From Io17-Chloro-G2 sp034428715 (GTDB lineage Bacteria; Chloroflexota; Dehalococcoidia; Lucifugimonadales; UBA3495): DNA of 64,000 bases. How positions within the stretch are numbered: position 1 is the stretch's first letter; the number at the start of each line of letters is the position of its first letter. The notes under the pieces were generated by a model. That model ran no database searches and was not told the origin of the DNA. It saw nothing but the letters and a program-made list of their open reading frames with translations. Both the position numbers and the translations under genes were made by a program. The stretch is from contig DAOUHE010000022.1 of assembly GCA_034428715.1 (NCBI GenBank), forward strand, positions 1 through 64,000, read 5' to 3'. Of this stretch, positions 25,458 through 33,278 are shown one piece after another.

Positions 25458-26243
25458 TCACACCCGTGGGTGTTCAGCGCCAGGTGTGACACCAAATTCA
25501 TCATCCCACCATGATTCCTGCTCTGCTCCGATAGCGCGTTGAAAATCCTCCCAATCCGCCTGCGCGACATTGGTTTCCCAACCGTCAAAATGCAGCAGAT
25601 CGCTGACCGGCAGGCGGTCGCGCCAGCCCGCCGTCTGCAGCGTTGGCTGGCCGGGGAATTCCACGGGGTACCCAAGGCAAAGATAAGCCACTGGTATCAC
25701 ATGGTGAGGCACACCGAGGATCTTTCTTAACTGGGGCATTTTTAGCACGCTGACCCAACCCACGCCGACACCCTCGGAACGGGCTGCCAGCCACAGGTTT
25801 TGCACGGCGCAGCAGGTGGAGTAAACATCGGTCTCCTGGATCGAATTGCGCCCCAGCACCTCTCCGGCTCTGGTTGGGTCGCAGGTGATACACACGTTGA
25901 CCGGAGATTCCAGGATGCCTTCCAGCTTGAGGGATAGGTATTGGGTGCGGCGCGGCTCGTCGAAATAGCAAGACGCCGCCTGCCGCTCCCGTTCAAACAA
26001 TTCCTTGATCTGCCCGCGTACGTCCAAATCGCGGATCAATATCAGGTCCCAGGGCTGCATGAACCCCACCGAAGGCCCTTGATGGGCCGCCTGGATTATC
26101 CGTGCTAGCACTGGGTCTGGGATAGGGTCGTTACGAAAGTGCCTGATGTCGCGCCGGGTGTAGATAGCCCGGTATAAGCCTCGGCGCTCCTCAGGAGGGA
26201 ACACATCCGGCATGCTGGACAGATCAGGTTCATTCAATGTCAT
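25458..26243 (-). CDS. bluB: 5,6-dimethylbenzimidazole synthase
   Basis: 261 residues of the flavin-destructase BluB, a nitroreductase-fold enzyme that turns FMNH2 and oxygen into DMB, the lower ligand of vitamin B12. Marks: TRRDIRHFRNDPIPD near residue 30, AAHQGPSVGFMQPWDLILIRD near residue 53, RTQYLSLKLEGILESPVNVCITCD and STCCAVQNLWLAARSEGVGVGWVSVL. The upstream cobalamin riboswitch independently supports the B12 role. AGGAG precedes the ATG at 26243. An inverted repeat GTCACACC/GGTGTGAC (25457-25464/25483-25490) overlaps its 3' end. Confidence 0.93.
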   Translation of the reverse strand: MTLNEPDLSSMPDVFPPEERRGLYRAIYTRRDIRHFRNDPIPDPVLARIIQAAHQGPSVGFMQPWDLILIRDLDVRGQIKELFERERQAASCYFDEPRRTQYLSLKLEGILESPVNVCITCDPTRAGEVLGRNSIQETDVYSTCCAVQNLWLAARSEGVGVGWVSVLKMPQLRKILGVPHHVIPVAYLCLGYPVEFPGQPTLQTAGWRDRLPVSDLLHFDGWETNVAQADWEDFQRAIGAEQESWWDDEFGVTPGAEHPRV

Positions 26244-26328
26244 ATCTTAAAACTCCTGGAGTTATTCTCCCAGAGATGATCTACGGGAATGGGTTTGGGA
26301 AATAAATCGGCCCTTCGCCGCTTGAAAT

Positions 26329-26356
26329 AAAAAACCCCCGCCCTTTCGCGGGGCGG
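26329..26356 (-). terminator. Intrinsic terminator in the bluB leader
   Basis: Read on the minus strand, CCGCCC (26356-26351) pairs with GGGCGG (26343-26338) around a 7-nt loop. It is followed by further G and a T6 run (26334-26329). It lies between the cobalamin aptamer and the bluB start, so it is the likely expression platform of the riboswitch (early termination when B12 is bound). Confidence 0.85.
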
Positions 26357-26404
26357 AGGGAATCGCGTCAGCCAACCCCCGCTTGATCCACGAAGCGGTT
26401 GATC

Positions 26405-26592
26405 CAGTGCGGCAGGTCTCCTGACTGATGGATCATCGCCTTCCCGCGCCTTCCCGCCCCTTTAAGGGCAGTGACTGCTTTGACGCTTGCTGAAAGGCTC
26501 TCCAATTACAGTGGCGGGCCCGTGCCGGAGTCTCACCGGCTTCCCTATTCTCCCCGATGAATCGGGGCACCGCACGCTATTCTGTTTCCGTC
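26405..26592 (-). promoter_or_regulatory. Cobalamin (B12) riboswitch controlling bluB
   Basis: On the minus strand the leader carries, in order, the GGTGCC start, GAATAGGGAAGCCGGTGAGA, CTCCGGCACGGGCCC, the GCCACTGT element and, near the 3' end, the B12 box AGTCAGGAGACCTGCC (26426-26411). These are the ordered conserved elements of the AdoCbl riboswitch. It sits between a promoter at 26597-26625 and the terminator at 26329-26356. High B12 should shut off bluB. Confidence 0.95.
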
Positions 26593-26596
26593 AATG

Positions 26597-26625
26597 AGAA
26601 TAGGCGATGCAGAGGGCGAAGTCAA
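26597..26625 (-). promoter_or_regulatory. Sigma-70-type promoter of the bluB transcript
   Basis: On the minus strand, -35 TTGACT (26625-26620), a 17-base spacer and -10 TATTCT (26602-26597) are placed so that transcription starts just ahead of the riboswitch aptamer. Match to consensus is 5/6 and 4/6. The strand upstream (26626-26811) holds no further gene. Confidence 0.6.
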
Positions 26626-26811
26626 TCAACGCGGGGATAGTATGTGGATCATGCGGCCGAAAAGTGCTGGCACGGGATAATAACTCCGCCACAAAATTAA
26701 GGTCTTTATTCCCCGATAAGCCCGGGGTCAATCTTAACGTAAGCTTCCTGGTGATAGAATGTTAAAACCAACAGCGCATTCACAGCAAACAGAGGTTGTC
26801 TCAAACCGCCG

Positions 26812-27126
26812 GTGCTTTCTGAGATCAAATCAAGGGTGGCAGTTGGTGATTATCGTTTTACCATACACGCAGCAGCGCGAATGACCGGCAGGCACATACC
26901 AGTTCTGGACGTCGCAATAGCTTTGACTGGCGACTGGGCAGAGATGATTGAAGATTATCCTGACGACCCCAGAGGTCCTAGCTGTCTCATTCTTGGTTTT
27001 ACCGCCAGGGGGCAACCATTGCATATCCAGTGTACCTATCCTCCGCAAATTGCCATTATCACGGCATATGAACCTGATCCTCAAGAATGGCGCCAATGGA
27101 GAATACGGTTGGAGGACCCAGCATGA
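26812..27126 (+). CDS. DUF4258 protein, probable toxin
   Basis: 104 residues from a GTG. The sequence YRFTIHAAARMTGRHIPVLDVAIALTGDWAEMIEDYPDDPRGPSCLILGFTARGQPLHIQCTYPP-IAIITAYEPDPQEW is the DUF4258 pattern: His-Ala-x-x-R-M, then a beta strand with GRPLHI and an ITAYEPD end. The fold is RelE/BrnT-like. The next gene, an antitoxin-like zinc-finger protein, overlaps by an ATGA. That arrangement is the usual DUF4258/YgiT-type toxin-antitoxin unit, in which the first gene is thought to be an RNA-targeting toxin. Upstream 26626-26811 is AT-richer than its surroundings and contains no other gene. Confidence 0.82.
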   Translation: MLSEIKSRVAVGDYRFTIHAAARMTGRHIPVLDVAIALTGDWAEMIEDYPDDPRGPSCLILGFTARGQPLHIQCTYPPQIAIITAYEPDPQEWRQWRIRLEDPA

Positions 27127-27359
27127 CAAAATGTCCGCTCTGCGGGGGGAAATTAGTAAATAAAATGGTTACCCATCCTCAAGAGTATAAAGGGGAAATC
27201 GTCATTCTAGAAAACGTTCCAGCGGAAGTGTGCCGGCAGTGCGGCGAGGTGCTCTTGCGCCCAGAGGTACTGGAGCAAGTGCAAAAAATTGTGTGGGAGA
27301 GGAAAGCCCCGCAACGCACCGCCCACGTTCCAGTATACGATCTTGCTGAATTGACTTAA
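27123..27359 (+). CDS. YgiT-type zinc-finger antitoxin
   Basis: 78 residues from the ATG at 27123, overlapping the toxin stop by four bases. CPLCGGKLVNKMVTHPQEYKGEIVILENVPAEVCRQCGEVLL is the YgiT/MqsA N-terminal zinc domain with two CxxC pairs. It is followed by RPEVLEQVQKIV and a short basic tail. A full C-terminal helix-turn-helix as in MqsA is missing, so it likely binds the toxin rather than acting as a strong repressor. Confidence 0.85.
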   Translation: MTKCPLCGGKLVNKMVTHPQEYKGEIVILENVPAEVCRQCGEVLLRPEVLEQVQKIVWERKAPQRTAHVPVYDLAELT

Positions 27360-27395
27360 GTATTCACACCGTAACCAAAGAATTGGGTCATGCCG

Positions 27396-28547
27396 TCACC
27401 CATTCATCCCGACTCCCACCATCATCAGCCTGATGGCCCGCTCCGCCGCTCCTTCTAGCAATTCTTGGGATCTGCTCAAGCTTTGCGCGAAGTTCATGGG
27501 CCGGTCGGCGATAGTCATGATGCTGGCGATGCCGTGTTGGTACAGTTCTTCATAACCGGTGCCCAGGCCGCCGGCCAACAAAATCGTAGGTACCCCTTTG
27601 GCCAGCGCGCGGCGGGCCACTCCGACCGGTGCTTTGTCGTATATCGTGGAGCGGTCTGCCCGGCCTTCTCCGGTGATGACCAGATCAGCCCCCTCTAGTA
27701 GATCGTCGAAGCCCAATACCTCGCACACCATGTCGATCCCCGAACGCAACTCGCCCCCGGCAAAGGCGATCAACCCTGCGCCCAATCCACCGGCAGCTCC
27801 CGCACCAGGGCGCTCCAATACGTCTTGCCCCAGGTCCCGATTGATTACGGCGGCAAGGTTCAGCAGTGCGGCGTCTAATTCATCAACCACCTGGGCGGTA
27901 GCCCCTTTTTGAGGACCATAGACCGCCGAAGCCCCGGTGGGACCGCACAGGGGATTGGTCACGTCGGTGGCGCCGACCAAATCGGCGTCTCGCAGACCGG
28001 GATGCAAACCCGACAGATCGATTCGGTCCAACCGGGCCAAGGCGGCTCCTCCCAGGGCCAGATCCTTCCCCTGAGAGTCGAGAAACTTGACGCCCAAAGC
28101 GCCGGCCATCCCCGCTCCGCCGTCGTTGGTGGCGCTGCCACCCAGGCCCACTATGATGCGCTTGAATCCTTTCTCCAGGGCTTCCTTGATGATTTCCCCG
28201 GTGCCCCAAGTGGTGGTGGTTCTCGGATCCCTTCGCTCGACGGGAATCAGGGCCAAACCAGATGGGCGAGCCATCTCTATCACCGCTGTCTCGCCGTCGC
28301 CCATGACACCCCAGGCGGCTTCCAATGGCAGTCCCAGGGGACCTTGGACCTGGCTGTTGAATATCTCCCCGCCGGTGGCATCCACCAAGGCGTGAAGGGT
28401 GCCATCGCCGCCGTCGGCTACCGGCACCAGGACCGTCTGGGCTTCCGGCAGCGCAGTATTCACCCCTCGTTGGATGGCCAAGGCAGCCTCCAACCCGGAG
28501 ATGCCTCCTTTGAAACCCTGGGGAGCGATTATCACCTTCATATTCAT
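27396..28547 (-). CDS. Glycerate 2-kinase (GarK/GlxK family)
   Basis: 383 residues, the normal length. KVIIAPQGFKGGISGLEAALAIQRGV opens the protein. It continues with VPVADGGDGTLHALV, VIEMARPSGLALI, GTGEIIKEAL, IIVGLGGSATNDGGAGM near residue 135, GPTGASAVYGPQKGA and LVITGEGRADRSTIYDKAPVGVARRA. These are the class-II glycerate kinase marks. The enzyme phosphorylates D-glycerate to 2-phosphoglycerate, feeding photorespiratory-type or sugar-acid carbon into glycolysis. The variant PQGFKGG replaces the usual PDSFKGS. It has no kin in the window such as a tartronate reductase. Confidence 0.92.
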   Translation of the reverse strand: MNMKVIIAPQGFKGGISGLEAALAIQRGVNTALPEAQTVLVPVADGGDGTLHALVDATGGEIFNSQVQGPLGLPLEAAWGVMGDGETAVIEMARPSGLALIPVERRDPRTTTTWGTGEIIKEALEKGFKRIIVGLGGSATNDGGAGMAGALGVKFLDSQGKDLALGGAALARLDRIDLSGLHPGLRDADLVGATDVTNPLCGPTGASAVYGPQKGATAQVVDELDAALLNLAAVINRDLGQDVLERPGAGAAGGLGAGLIAFAGGELRSGIDMVCEVLGFDDLLEGADLVITGEGRADRSTIYDKAPVGVARRALAKGVPTILLAGGLGTGYEELYQHGIASIMTIADRPMNFAQSLSRSQELLEGAAERAIRLMMVGVGMNG

Positions 28548-28611
28548 AGCCCAGTTGTTACTGACACCTGCGTTCGTTGCTAAACGTGACGATAGCCACC
28601 CTCCGCGGGCT

Positions 28612-28655
28612 AAATCCCCCCAACCCCCCTTTGCAAAGGGGGGTTGGGGGGATTT
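28612..28655. repeat. Dispersed G/C palindrome, perfect 44-bp copy 3
   Basis: A perfect palindrome of two 22-base halves. The left half reads AAAT, six C, AA, six C, TTTG, and the right half is its exact complement, centred on TTTGCAAA. It would form a very stable hairpin in RNA or a cruciform in DNA. Degenerate copies lie at 12670 and 17236. It lies between two divergent genes. Confidence 0.95.
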
Positions 28656-28800
28656 CTATCCTCACCTGGTTCCTAGTGACGTTCAGCAATCAACGCAAGG
28701 CTCGGTAAGTATTTAATAGGTGATTATACAAGATAGCCGATTCTACCCATTCCGCCATCCCTCTGCTAGAATCGGGGCAGCCGCATCCAGGGGGTTGAGC

Positions 28801-30132
28801 ATGCCATCCAGAGAGGAATTAAAAGGGCTGGTGTTCCAAGAGATCGACGCCAGAGCCGAAGAGATAGTCGAGATCGCCAAAACGATCTTGAAACACCCCG
28901 AACCGGGCTTTCGAGAGACCAAAACCTCTCGCCTGGTGTCCAGCAAATTCGCTGAACTCGGCATCGCCGCGCGGTCGGGTTTGGCCATGACCGGCGTCCG
29001 GGGGGAACTCTTGGGCGGGACAGAGGGCCCTACCCTGGCCATCCTGGGCGAGCTTGACTCATTGATCGTGCAGGAGCACCCCCACGCCGATTCCGAAACC
29101 GGCGCCGCCCATGCCTGCGGCCACCACTGTCAGATAGCCATGCTCATGGGCGCCACCATGGGATTGATGTCGTCCAAGGTGTTGCCCGAATTGAGTGGCC
29201 GGCTGGTGCTGATGGCCGTCCCCGCGGAAGAGTACATAGAGATCGAATACCGTGACTCATTGCGCCGGGCGGGGAAGATAGAGTTCCTCGGCGGCAAGCC
29301 GGAGATGATCCGGCTGGGCGAGTTTGACGACGTTCACCTGGCCATGATGCTCCACACCACCAGTAATCCCGACGAGAAGCAGATCGCCATCAGCGGCACC
29401 AACAACGGCACCGTGGTCAAGAAGATTCATTTTGCCGGCAAGGGCTCCCATGCCGGCGGCGCACCCCACCTAGGGATCAACGCCCTCAACGCCGCCACCC
29501 TGGCCATCAGCGCCATCCATTTCAACCGCGAAACCTTCCGAGACGAAGACACCGTGAGGGTTCACCCAATCATCACCAAGGGAGGAGAGGCAGTCAGTGC
29601 CGTTCCCGCCGACGTGAGGATGGAAACCTTCGTGCGGGCCCGAACCTTGGAAGCTCTTACCGGCGCCAACCAAAAGGTGGACCGGGCGCTCAGGGCCGGG
29701 GCCATGGCTGTGGGGGCAAACGTCACCATCCAAACCATGCCCGGTTATATGCCCCTGGACCAAGACCGGGACATGGCATCGGTCTTTGAACAAAACGCCG
29801 AAACCCTGGTGGGTAAGGAAAACGTGGGCCATATCACCCACCGGACAGGCTCCACCGACATGGGAGATGTAAGCCAATTGATGCCGGCGATCCACCCCTA
29901 CGTGGGCGGCGCCACCGGACTGGGCCACGGCGCTACCTATGTGATCCAAGACTACCATCTGGCGGTGATCACCGCCGCAAAGGCCCTGGCGGCCACCGCG
30001 GTAGACCTGATGGCCGACAGCGCCCAAAAGGCCGGGTCGATCATCGCCGGGCACCGGCCCAACATGACCAGGGACGAATACCTGAAGTTCATGCGGGGAT
30101 TGGCCACGGAAAAAACCTACGAATGCCCATAG
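28801..30132 (+). CDS. M20-family amidohydrolase, copy 1
   Basis: 443 residues from the ATG at 28801 (GGGGGTTGAGC upstream); the frame is open back to 28720. HPEPGFRETKTSRLVSSKF, AILGELDSLIVQEHPHADSETGAAHACGHHCQIAMLMGA near residue 80, VLMAVPAEEYIE, GKGSHAGGAPHLGINALNAA and ITKGGEAVSAVPADVRMETFVRA match zinc-dependent peptidase M20 / aminoacylase amidohydrolases. His residues of AHACGHH, EE in PAEEY and His in SHAGG would bind the metals. It probably cleaves an N-acyl or amide bond. It is followed 35 bases later by a second, closely related copy. Confidence 0.88.
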   Translation: MPSREELKGLVFQEIDARAEEIVEIAKTILKHPEPGFRETKTSRLVSSKFAELGIAARSGLAMTGVRGELLGGTEGPTLAILGELDSLIVQEHPHADSETGAAHACGHHCQIAMLMGATMGLMSSKVLPELSGRLVLMAVPAEEYIEIEYRDSLRRAGKIEFLGGKPEMIRLGEFDDVHLAMMLHTTSNPDEKQIAISGTNNGTVVKKIHFAGKGSHAGGAPHLGINALNAATLAISAIHFNRETFRDEDTVRVHPIITKGGEAVSAVPADVRMETFVRARTLEALTGANQKVDRALRAGAMAVGANVTIQTMPGYMPLDQDRDMASVFEQNAETLVGKENVGHITHRTGSTDMGDVSQLMPAIHPYVGGATGLGHGATYVIQDYHLAVITAAKALAATAVDLMADSAQKAGSIIAGHRPNMTRDEYLKFMRGLATEKTYECP

Positions 30133-30167
30133 GCGAGAGCAAATAGGCGGGAGCGAAAAACCGCATC

Positions 30168-31514
30168 ATGTTGAACGTAACCGAACTGAAACAAAAGGCC
30201 TGCGAGACCATTGATGCCCACAAGGATGAGTTGATCGGCATCGCCAAAGAGATCTTGGCCAATCCTGAATCCGGATTCAGCGAGCAGAAAACGGCGCGTT
30301 TGGTAGCCAGCAAGTTCGATGAGATGGGCATAGGGAACCAAACGGGCCTGGCATTGACGGGGGTCAAGGGCAGGATCGCCGGCGGCGCCGGTTCCGGTCC
30401 CAGAGTGGCCATCATCGGCGAGCTGGACTCCCTGCTGGTTCAAGAGCACCCCTCGGCGGACCCCGAAACCGGCGCCGCCCACTCCTGCGGACACCATTGC
30501 CAGATCGGCATGATGCTGGGCGCGTCAATGGGGCTGCTCACGCCCGAGGTCTTGGCCCAGCTATCGGGAGAGATCATCCCCTTCGCGGTGCCCGCCGAAG
30601 AGTTCATAGAGGTGGAGCGCCGGCTACTGCTGCGGGAAGAAGGCAAGATAGAGTTCCTTGGCGGCAAGCAGGAGTTGATCCGGTTGGGCGAATTCGACGA
30701 TGTGGACCTAGCCATGATGTGCCATACCGCCAGCGACATGGGCGAACGAAAATTCGCCGTGGGCGGCACCAGCAACGGCCACGTGGTCAAATATGTGCAG
30801 TTCACGGGCAGGGGCTCCCATGCGGGCAGCGCGCCCCATATGGGTATAAACGCCCTTAACGCGGCAAGTTTTGCCATTCAAGCGATCCACGCCAACCGGG
30901 AAACCCACTTGGACGACGATACCGTCAGGGTCCATGGGATCATGACCCGGGGCGGCGAGGCAGTCAGCGCCGTTCCTTCGGACGTTCGCTTGGAATGGAG
31001 AGTTCGCTCGGGCAACCGGGAAGCCGTGGTCAAAAACTCGGACGTCGTGGACCGCTGTTTCAAGGCCGGCGCCCTGGCCGTGGGGGCATCGGTAAAGATC
31101 ACCAACATACCCGGCTACCTGCCCATGCGCCACGACATCAAAATCCAAGACATGTTCCGGCTAAACTCCGCCAATCTGCTGGGAGAAGAATCGGTTTTGG
31201 TGATCCCCAACCGGCGCAACCGGGGCGGTTCCACCGACATGGGCGACCTGAGCCAGCTTATCCCATCCTGCCATCCCTACACCAGCGGAGCCGAAGGCCC
31301 CGGCCACAGCAAGGATTACATCATCACCAACTACCAAACGGCGGTCATCAACCCGGCCAAAATCATGGCCATGGTCGCCATCGATATGCTGGCTGAGGGC
31401 GCCGTCAAGGGTAAAGAGGTCGTCGAGACCCACCGGCCCGCCATGCGCAAAGAAGCCTACCTAAAATTCCAGCGGGAACGTGCCCAGGTCTTTGAGTTCG
31501 ACGGCGCGTCCTGA
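30168..31514 (+). CDS. M20-family amidohydrolase, copy 2
   Basis: 448 residues, starting at an ATG 35 bases after the first copy. It keeps the same motifs: ELDSLLVQEHPSADPETGAAHSCGHHCQIGMMLGASMG, FAVPAEEFIEVE, GRGSHAGSAPHMGINALNAASFA and TRGGEAVSAVPSDVRLEWRVRSG. One visible change is Ala to Ser in AHSCGHH. The two proteins align over nearly their whole length, so the pair arose by tandem duplication. They may form a heteromer or differ in substrate. Confidence 0.88.
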   Translation: MLNVTELKQKACETIDAHKDELIGIAKEILANPESGFSEQKTARLVASKFDEMGIGNQTGLALTGVKGRIAGGAGSGPRVAIIGELDSLLVQEHPSADPETGAAHSCGHHCQIGMMLGASMGLLTPEVLAQLSGEIIPFAVPAEEFIEVERRLLLREEGKIEFLGGKQELIRLGEFDDVDLAMMCHTASDMGERKFAVGGTSNGHVVKYVQFTGRGSHAGSAPHMGINALNAASFAIQAIHANRETHLDDDTVRVHGIMTRGGEAVSAVPSDVRLEWRVRSGNREAVVKNSDVVDRCFKAGALAVGASVKITNIPGYLPMRHDIKIQDMFRLNSANLLGEESVLVIPNRRNRGGSTDMGDLSQLIPSCHPYTSGAEGPGHSKDYIITNYQTAVINPAKIMAMVAIDMLAEGAVKGKEVVETHRPAMRKEAYLKFQRERAQVFEFDGAS

Positions 31515-31719
31515 GGGGAGCATCTAGTCCGCAACTCGTTTCACAATAGGCATTCGCCGGCATTGGATGGTACAAGACCGGCGGAAATTTCCACACTGTT
31601 CCTTCCAAGGAAGGAACCGCAAGGAAGCCAAGCCCCGCCCAACATGTCACCCCGAGCCCGACGAGGGGTCTAAAATCGTGAGGTCAGGCTCGCCAACTGG
31701 GGCGATACACCAATGAATT

Positions 31720-31757
31720 TAGATTCTTCGGTCGCTGCGCTCCTCAGAATGACATTT
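31720..31757. repeat. Dispersed 38-bp repeat, copy 1
   Basis: TAGATTCTTC-GGTCGC-TGCGCTCC-TCAGAATGACATT type sequence, near-identical to 59320-59357. It lies in the 277-base gap between the second amidohydrolase and the convergent kinase-like gene. Confidence 0.8.
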
Positions 31758-31790
31758 TTTGGGTTAGGCCCAAGGGGTTGGTCGATCCCC

Positions 31791-32414
31791 TTAAACCCCA
31801 AAGAAGTACATGGCAGTGGCAGCGGCGATGGGCACGGTGATATTGTCGTCCACGGGCAGGGGCGCCAGCTCCGCCAATCCCGCGGCCACTGCCCCCGCCA
31901 TCAAGCCCCAGTGGTAGTCAACCACACCGCTGCCCACCAGCAGGCCCACAACCGCCCACGATACGGCGATGAAAGCCGCGGTTCCTACCGGAGATTTGCC
32001 GAAGATACGGAGGCCGGGCATGCGCCTGCCCACCAACGCCGCCGCCGGGTCTCCCAAGGACATAAATAATAACGCAGCCACCGCCACGGGCCGGTCGAAA
32101 ACCAAAAAAACAACCAGTGCGGCGATGGCCATATAGGTAGCGCCGGTGATGCGCCTACCCTCGTCAGATTTCAATAGGGGAGCCAGCCAGCGAAGAAAGA
32201 TTCGGTTCAACCCTTCCACCCGGAAGCGGGCGAGGTCCAACCCCAACCCGCCAGCGGCTAGGGCGGCCAACGCCAGAACCATAAGCAAATCAGGAACAAA
32301 GATACCCGCCACGGGAATGCTTGACCCGGCGGTCAGGTGGAAAAGCCGCCGCCACACCGGAGGGGGCGCCCCATGGATGTCAACACCAATGTCAAATCCT
32401 GAAACGGCCATCAT
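31791..32414 (-). CDS. Dolichol/phytol-kinase-like integral membrane protein
   Basis: 207 residues with about six membrane helices: IPVAGIFVPDLLMVLALAALAAGG, ITGATYMAIAALVVFLVF, VAVAALLFMSLGDPAAALVGRR, VGTAAFIAVSWAVVGLLVG and WGLMAGAVAAGLAELAPL. The R-GR-x-TG, GDPAAALVG and GTAAF segments match the diacylglycerol/dolichol/phytol kinase group (CTP-dependent lipid kinases such as VTE5 and DGK1). The likely role is phosphorylation of a polyprenol or lipid alcohol. The substrate is not defined. MMAV start at 32414. Confidence 0.72.
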   Translation of the reverse strand: MMAVSGFDIGVDIHGAPPPVWRRLFHLTAGSSIPVAGIFVPDLLMVLALAALAAGGLGLDLARFRVEGLNRIFLRWLAPLLKSDEGRRITGATYMAIAALVVFLVFDRPVAVAALLFMSLGDPAAALVGRRMPGLRIFGKSPVGTAAFIAVSWAVVGLLVGSGVVDYHWGLMAGAVAAGLAELAPLPVDDNITVPIAAATAMYFFGV

Positions 32415-32513
32415 GGGGTTATGTGTTATTGGATATCCACGAAATCGAATCGAGGGCGAGAAATTCGACCGGAAAGCCGGGGGAAGGGATGGTCCCGGAG
32501 CCGGCGTTTCGGG

Positions 32514-33167
32514 CTAAAACGGGATGGTCAGTGAATCCCCTGCCCTCCATCGTAATGAGCGAATCTCGGTGCCAATGGGGGTCTCGAATACCATCCAACC
32601 GTCGATGGCGAATCCCTTATCCAACTTAAAGGAACCTACCAGGAAGCCTTGGCCCGGGGGAGTTCCACCAATGCCTACCTCAATCGTCCGAACTGACCGG
32701 GGGTCCCAGCCGGGAGGGTTGGGAATTTCGGCAGCCTGAGTCTGTTCCGCCAGGTCGGTCAGCGCATCGTTATCAACCCAACCCCAAGAGCCGTCCACCT
32801 TGGCCCAACTTTGACCTTGGCTGGCCACGTCCACCGGGGAATACCTGCCCTGGAAGAAATCATTTAACTCGGCCGCCTGGGCGTTCACGTCCACGATGTG
32901 ACTGGTGGCGGTGTGGTTGGCGACCGATAGCCTGACCAACACCAATTCCTGACCATCTTCGGAAGGCAGCAGTCTGTGGTGGTCGATAGCCCCGTCGGTG
33001 CAGGCGTTGGTATAACGAAGTTCGGGCATGCGGTCCATGGCGAACACCGTGACATCCAAGGACCGGCCCCGGTGCGCTCTGCCAAAGCTTGAAGGAGTGT
33101 TGGAACACGCAGCCAGCAATACGGCAACCACCAACGTGGCCAACACTATGGTGAATCTTTTGCTCAT
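32514..33167 (-). CDS. Lipoprotein of unknown function (DUF4352-like)
   Basis: 217 residues. The leader KRFTIVLATLVVAVLLAAC gives a clear lipobox with Cys near residue 21, so it is lipid-anchored. The mature part has one beta-sandwich-like unit: ELVLVRLSVANHTATSHIVDVNAQAAELNDFFQGRYSPVD, later GFLVGSFKLDKGFAIDGWMVFETPIGTEIRSLRWRAGDSLTIPF. VNHTATSHIV and the final GWMVFETP region resemble the telokin-like DUF4352 fold, but a firm match cannot be made. A single conserved Cys-pair is lacking. It is transcribed alone. Confidence 0.7.
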   Translation of the reverse strand: MSKRFTIVLATLVVAVLLAACSNTPSSFGRAHRGRSLDVTVFAMDRMPELRYTNACTDGAIDHHRLLPSEDGQELVLVRLSVANHTATSHIVDVNAQAAELNDFFQGRYSPVDVASQGQSWAKVDGSWGWVDNDALTDLAEQTQAAEIPNPPGWDPRSVRTIEVGIGGTPPGQGFLVGSFKLDKGFAIDGWMVFETPIGTEIRSLRWRAGDSLTIPF

Positions 33168-33278
33168 AAACTACACCTGACCGAAGGCCGGCCTCCATGA
33201 GCCGCCGATAATATCAGTGATTACGTGATATTGGTGATACGTACCAAGGGGGATCGCGGATGTTAAGAGATAATCATC

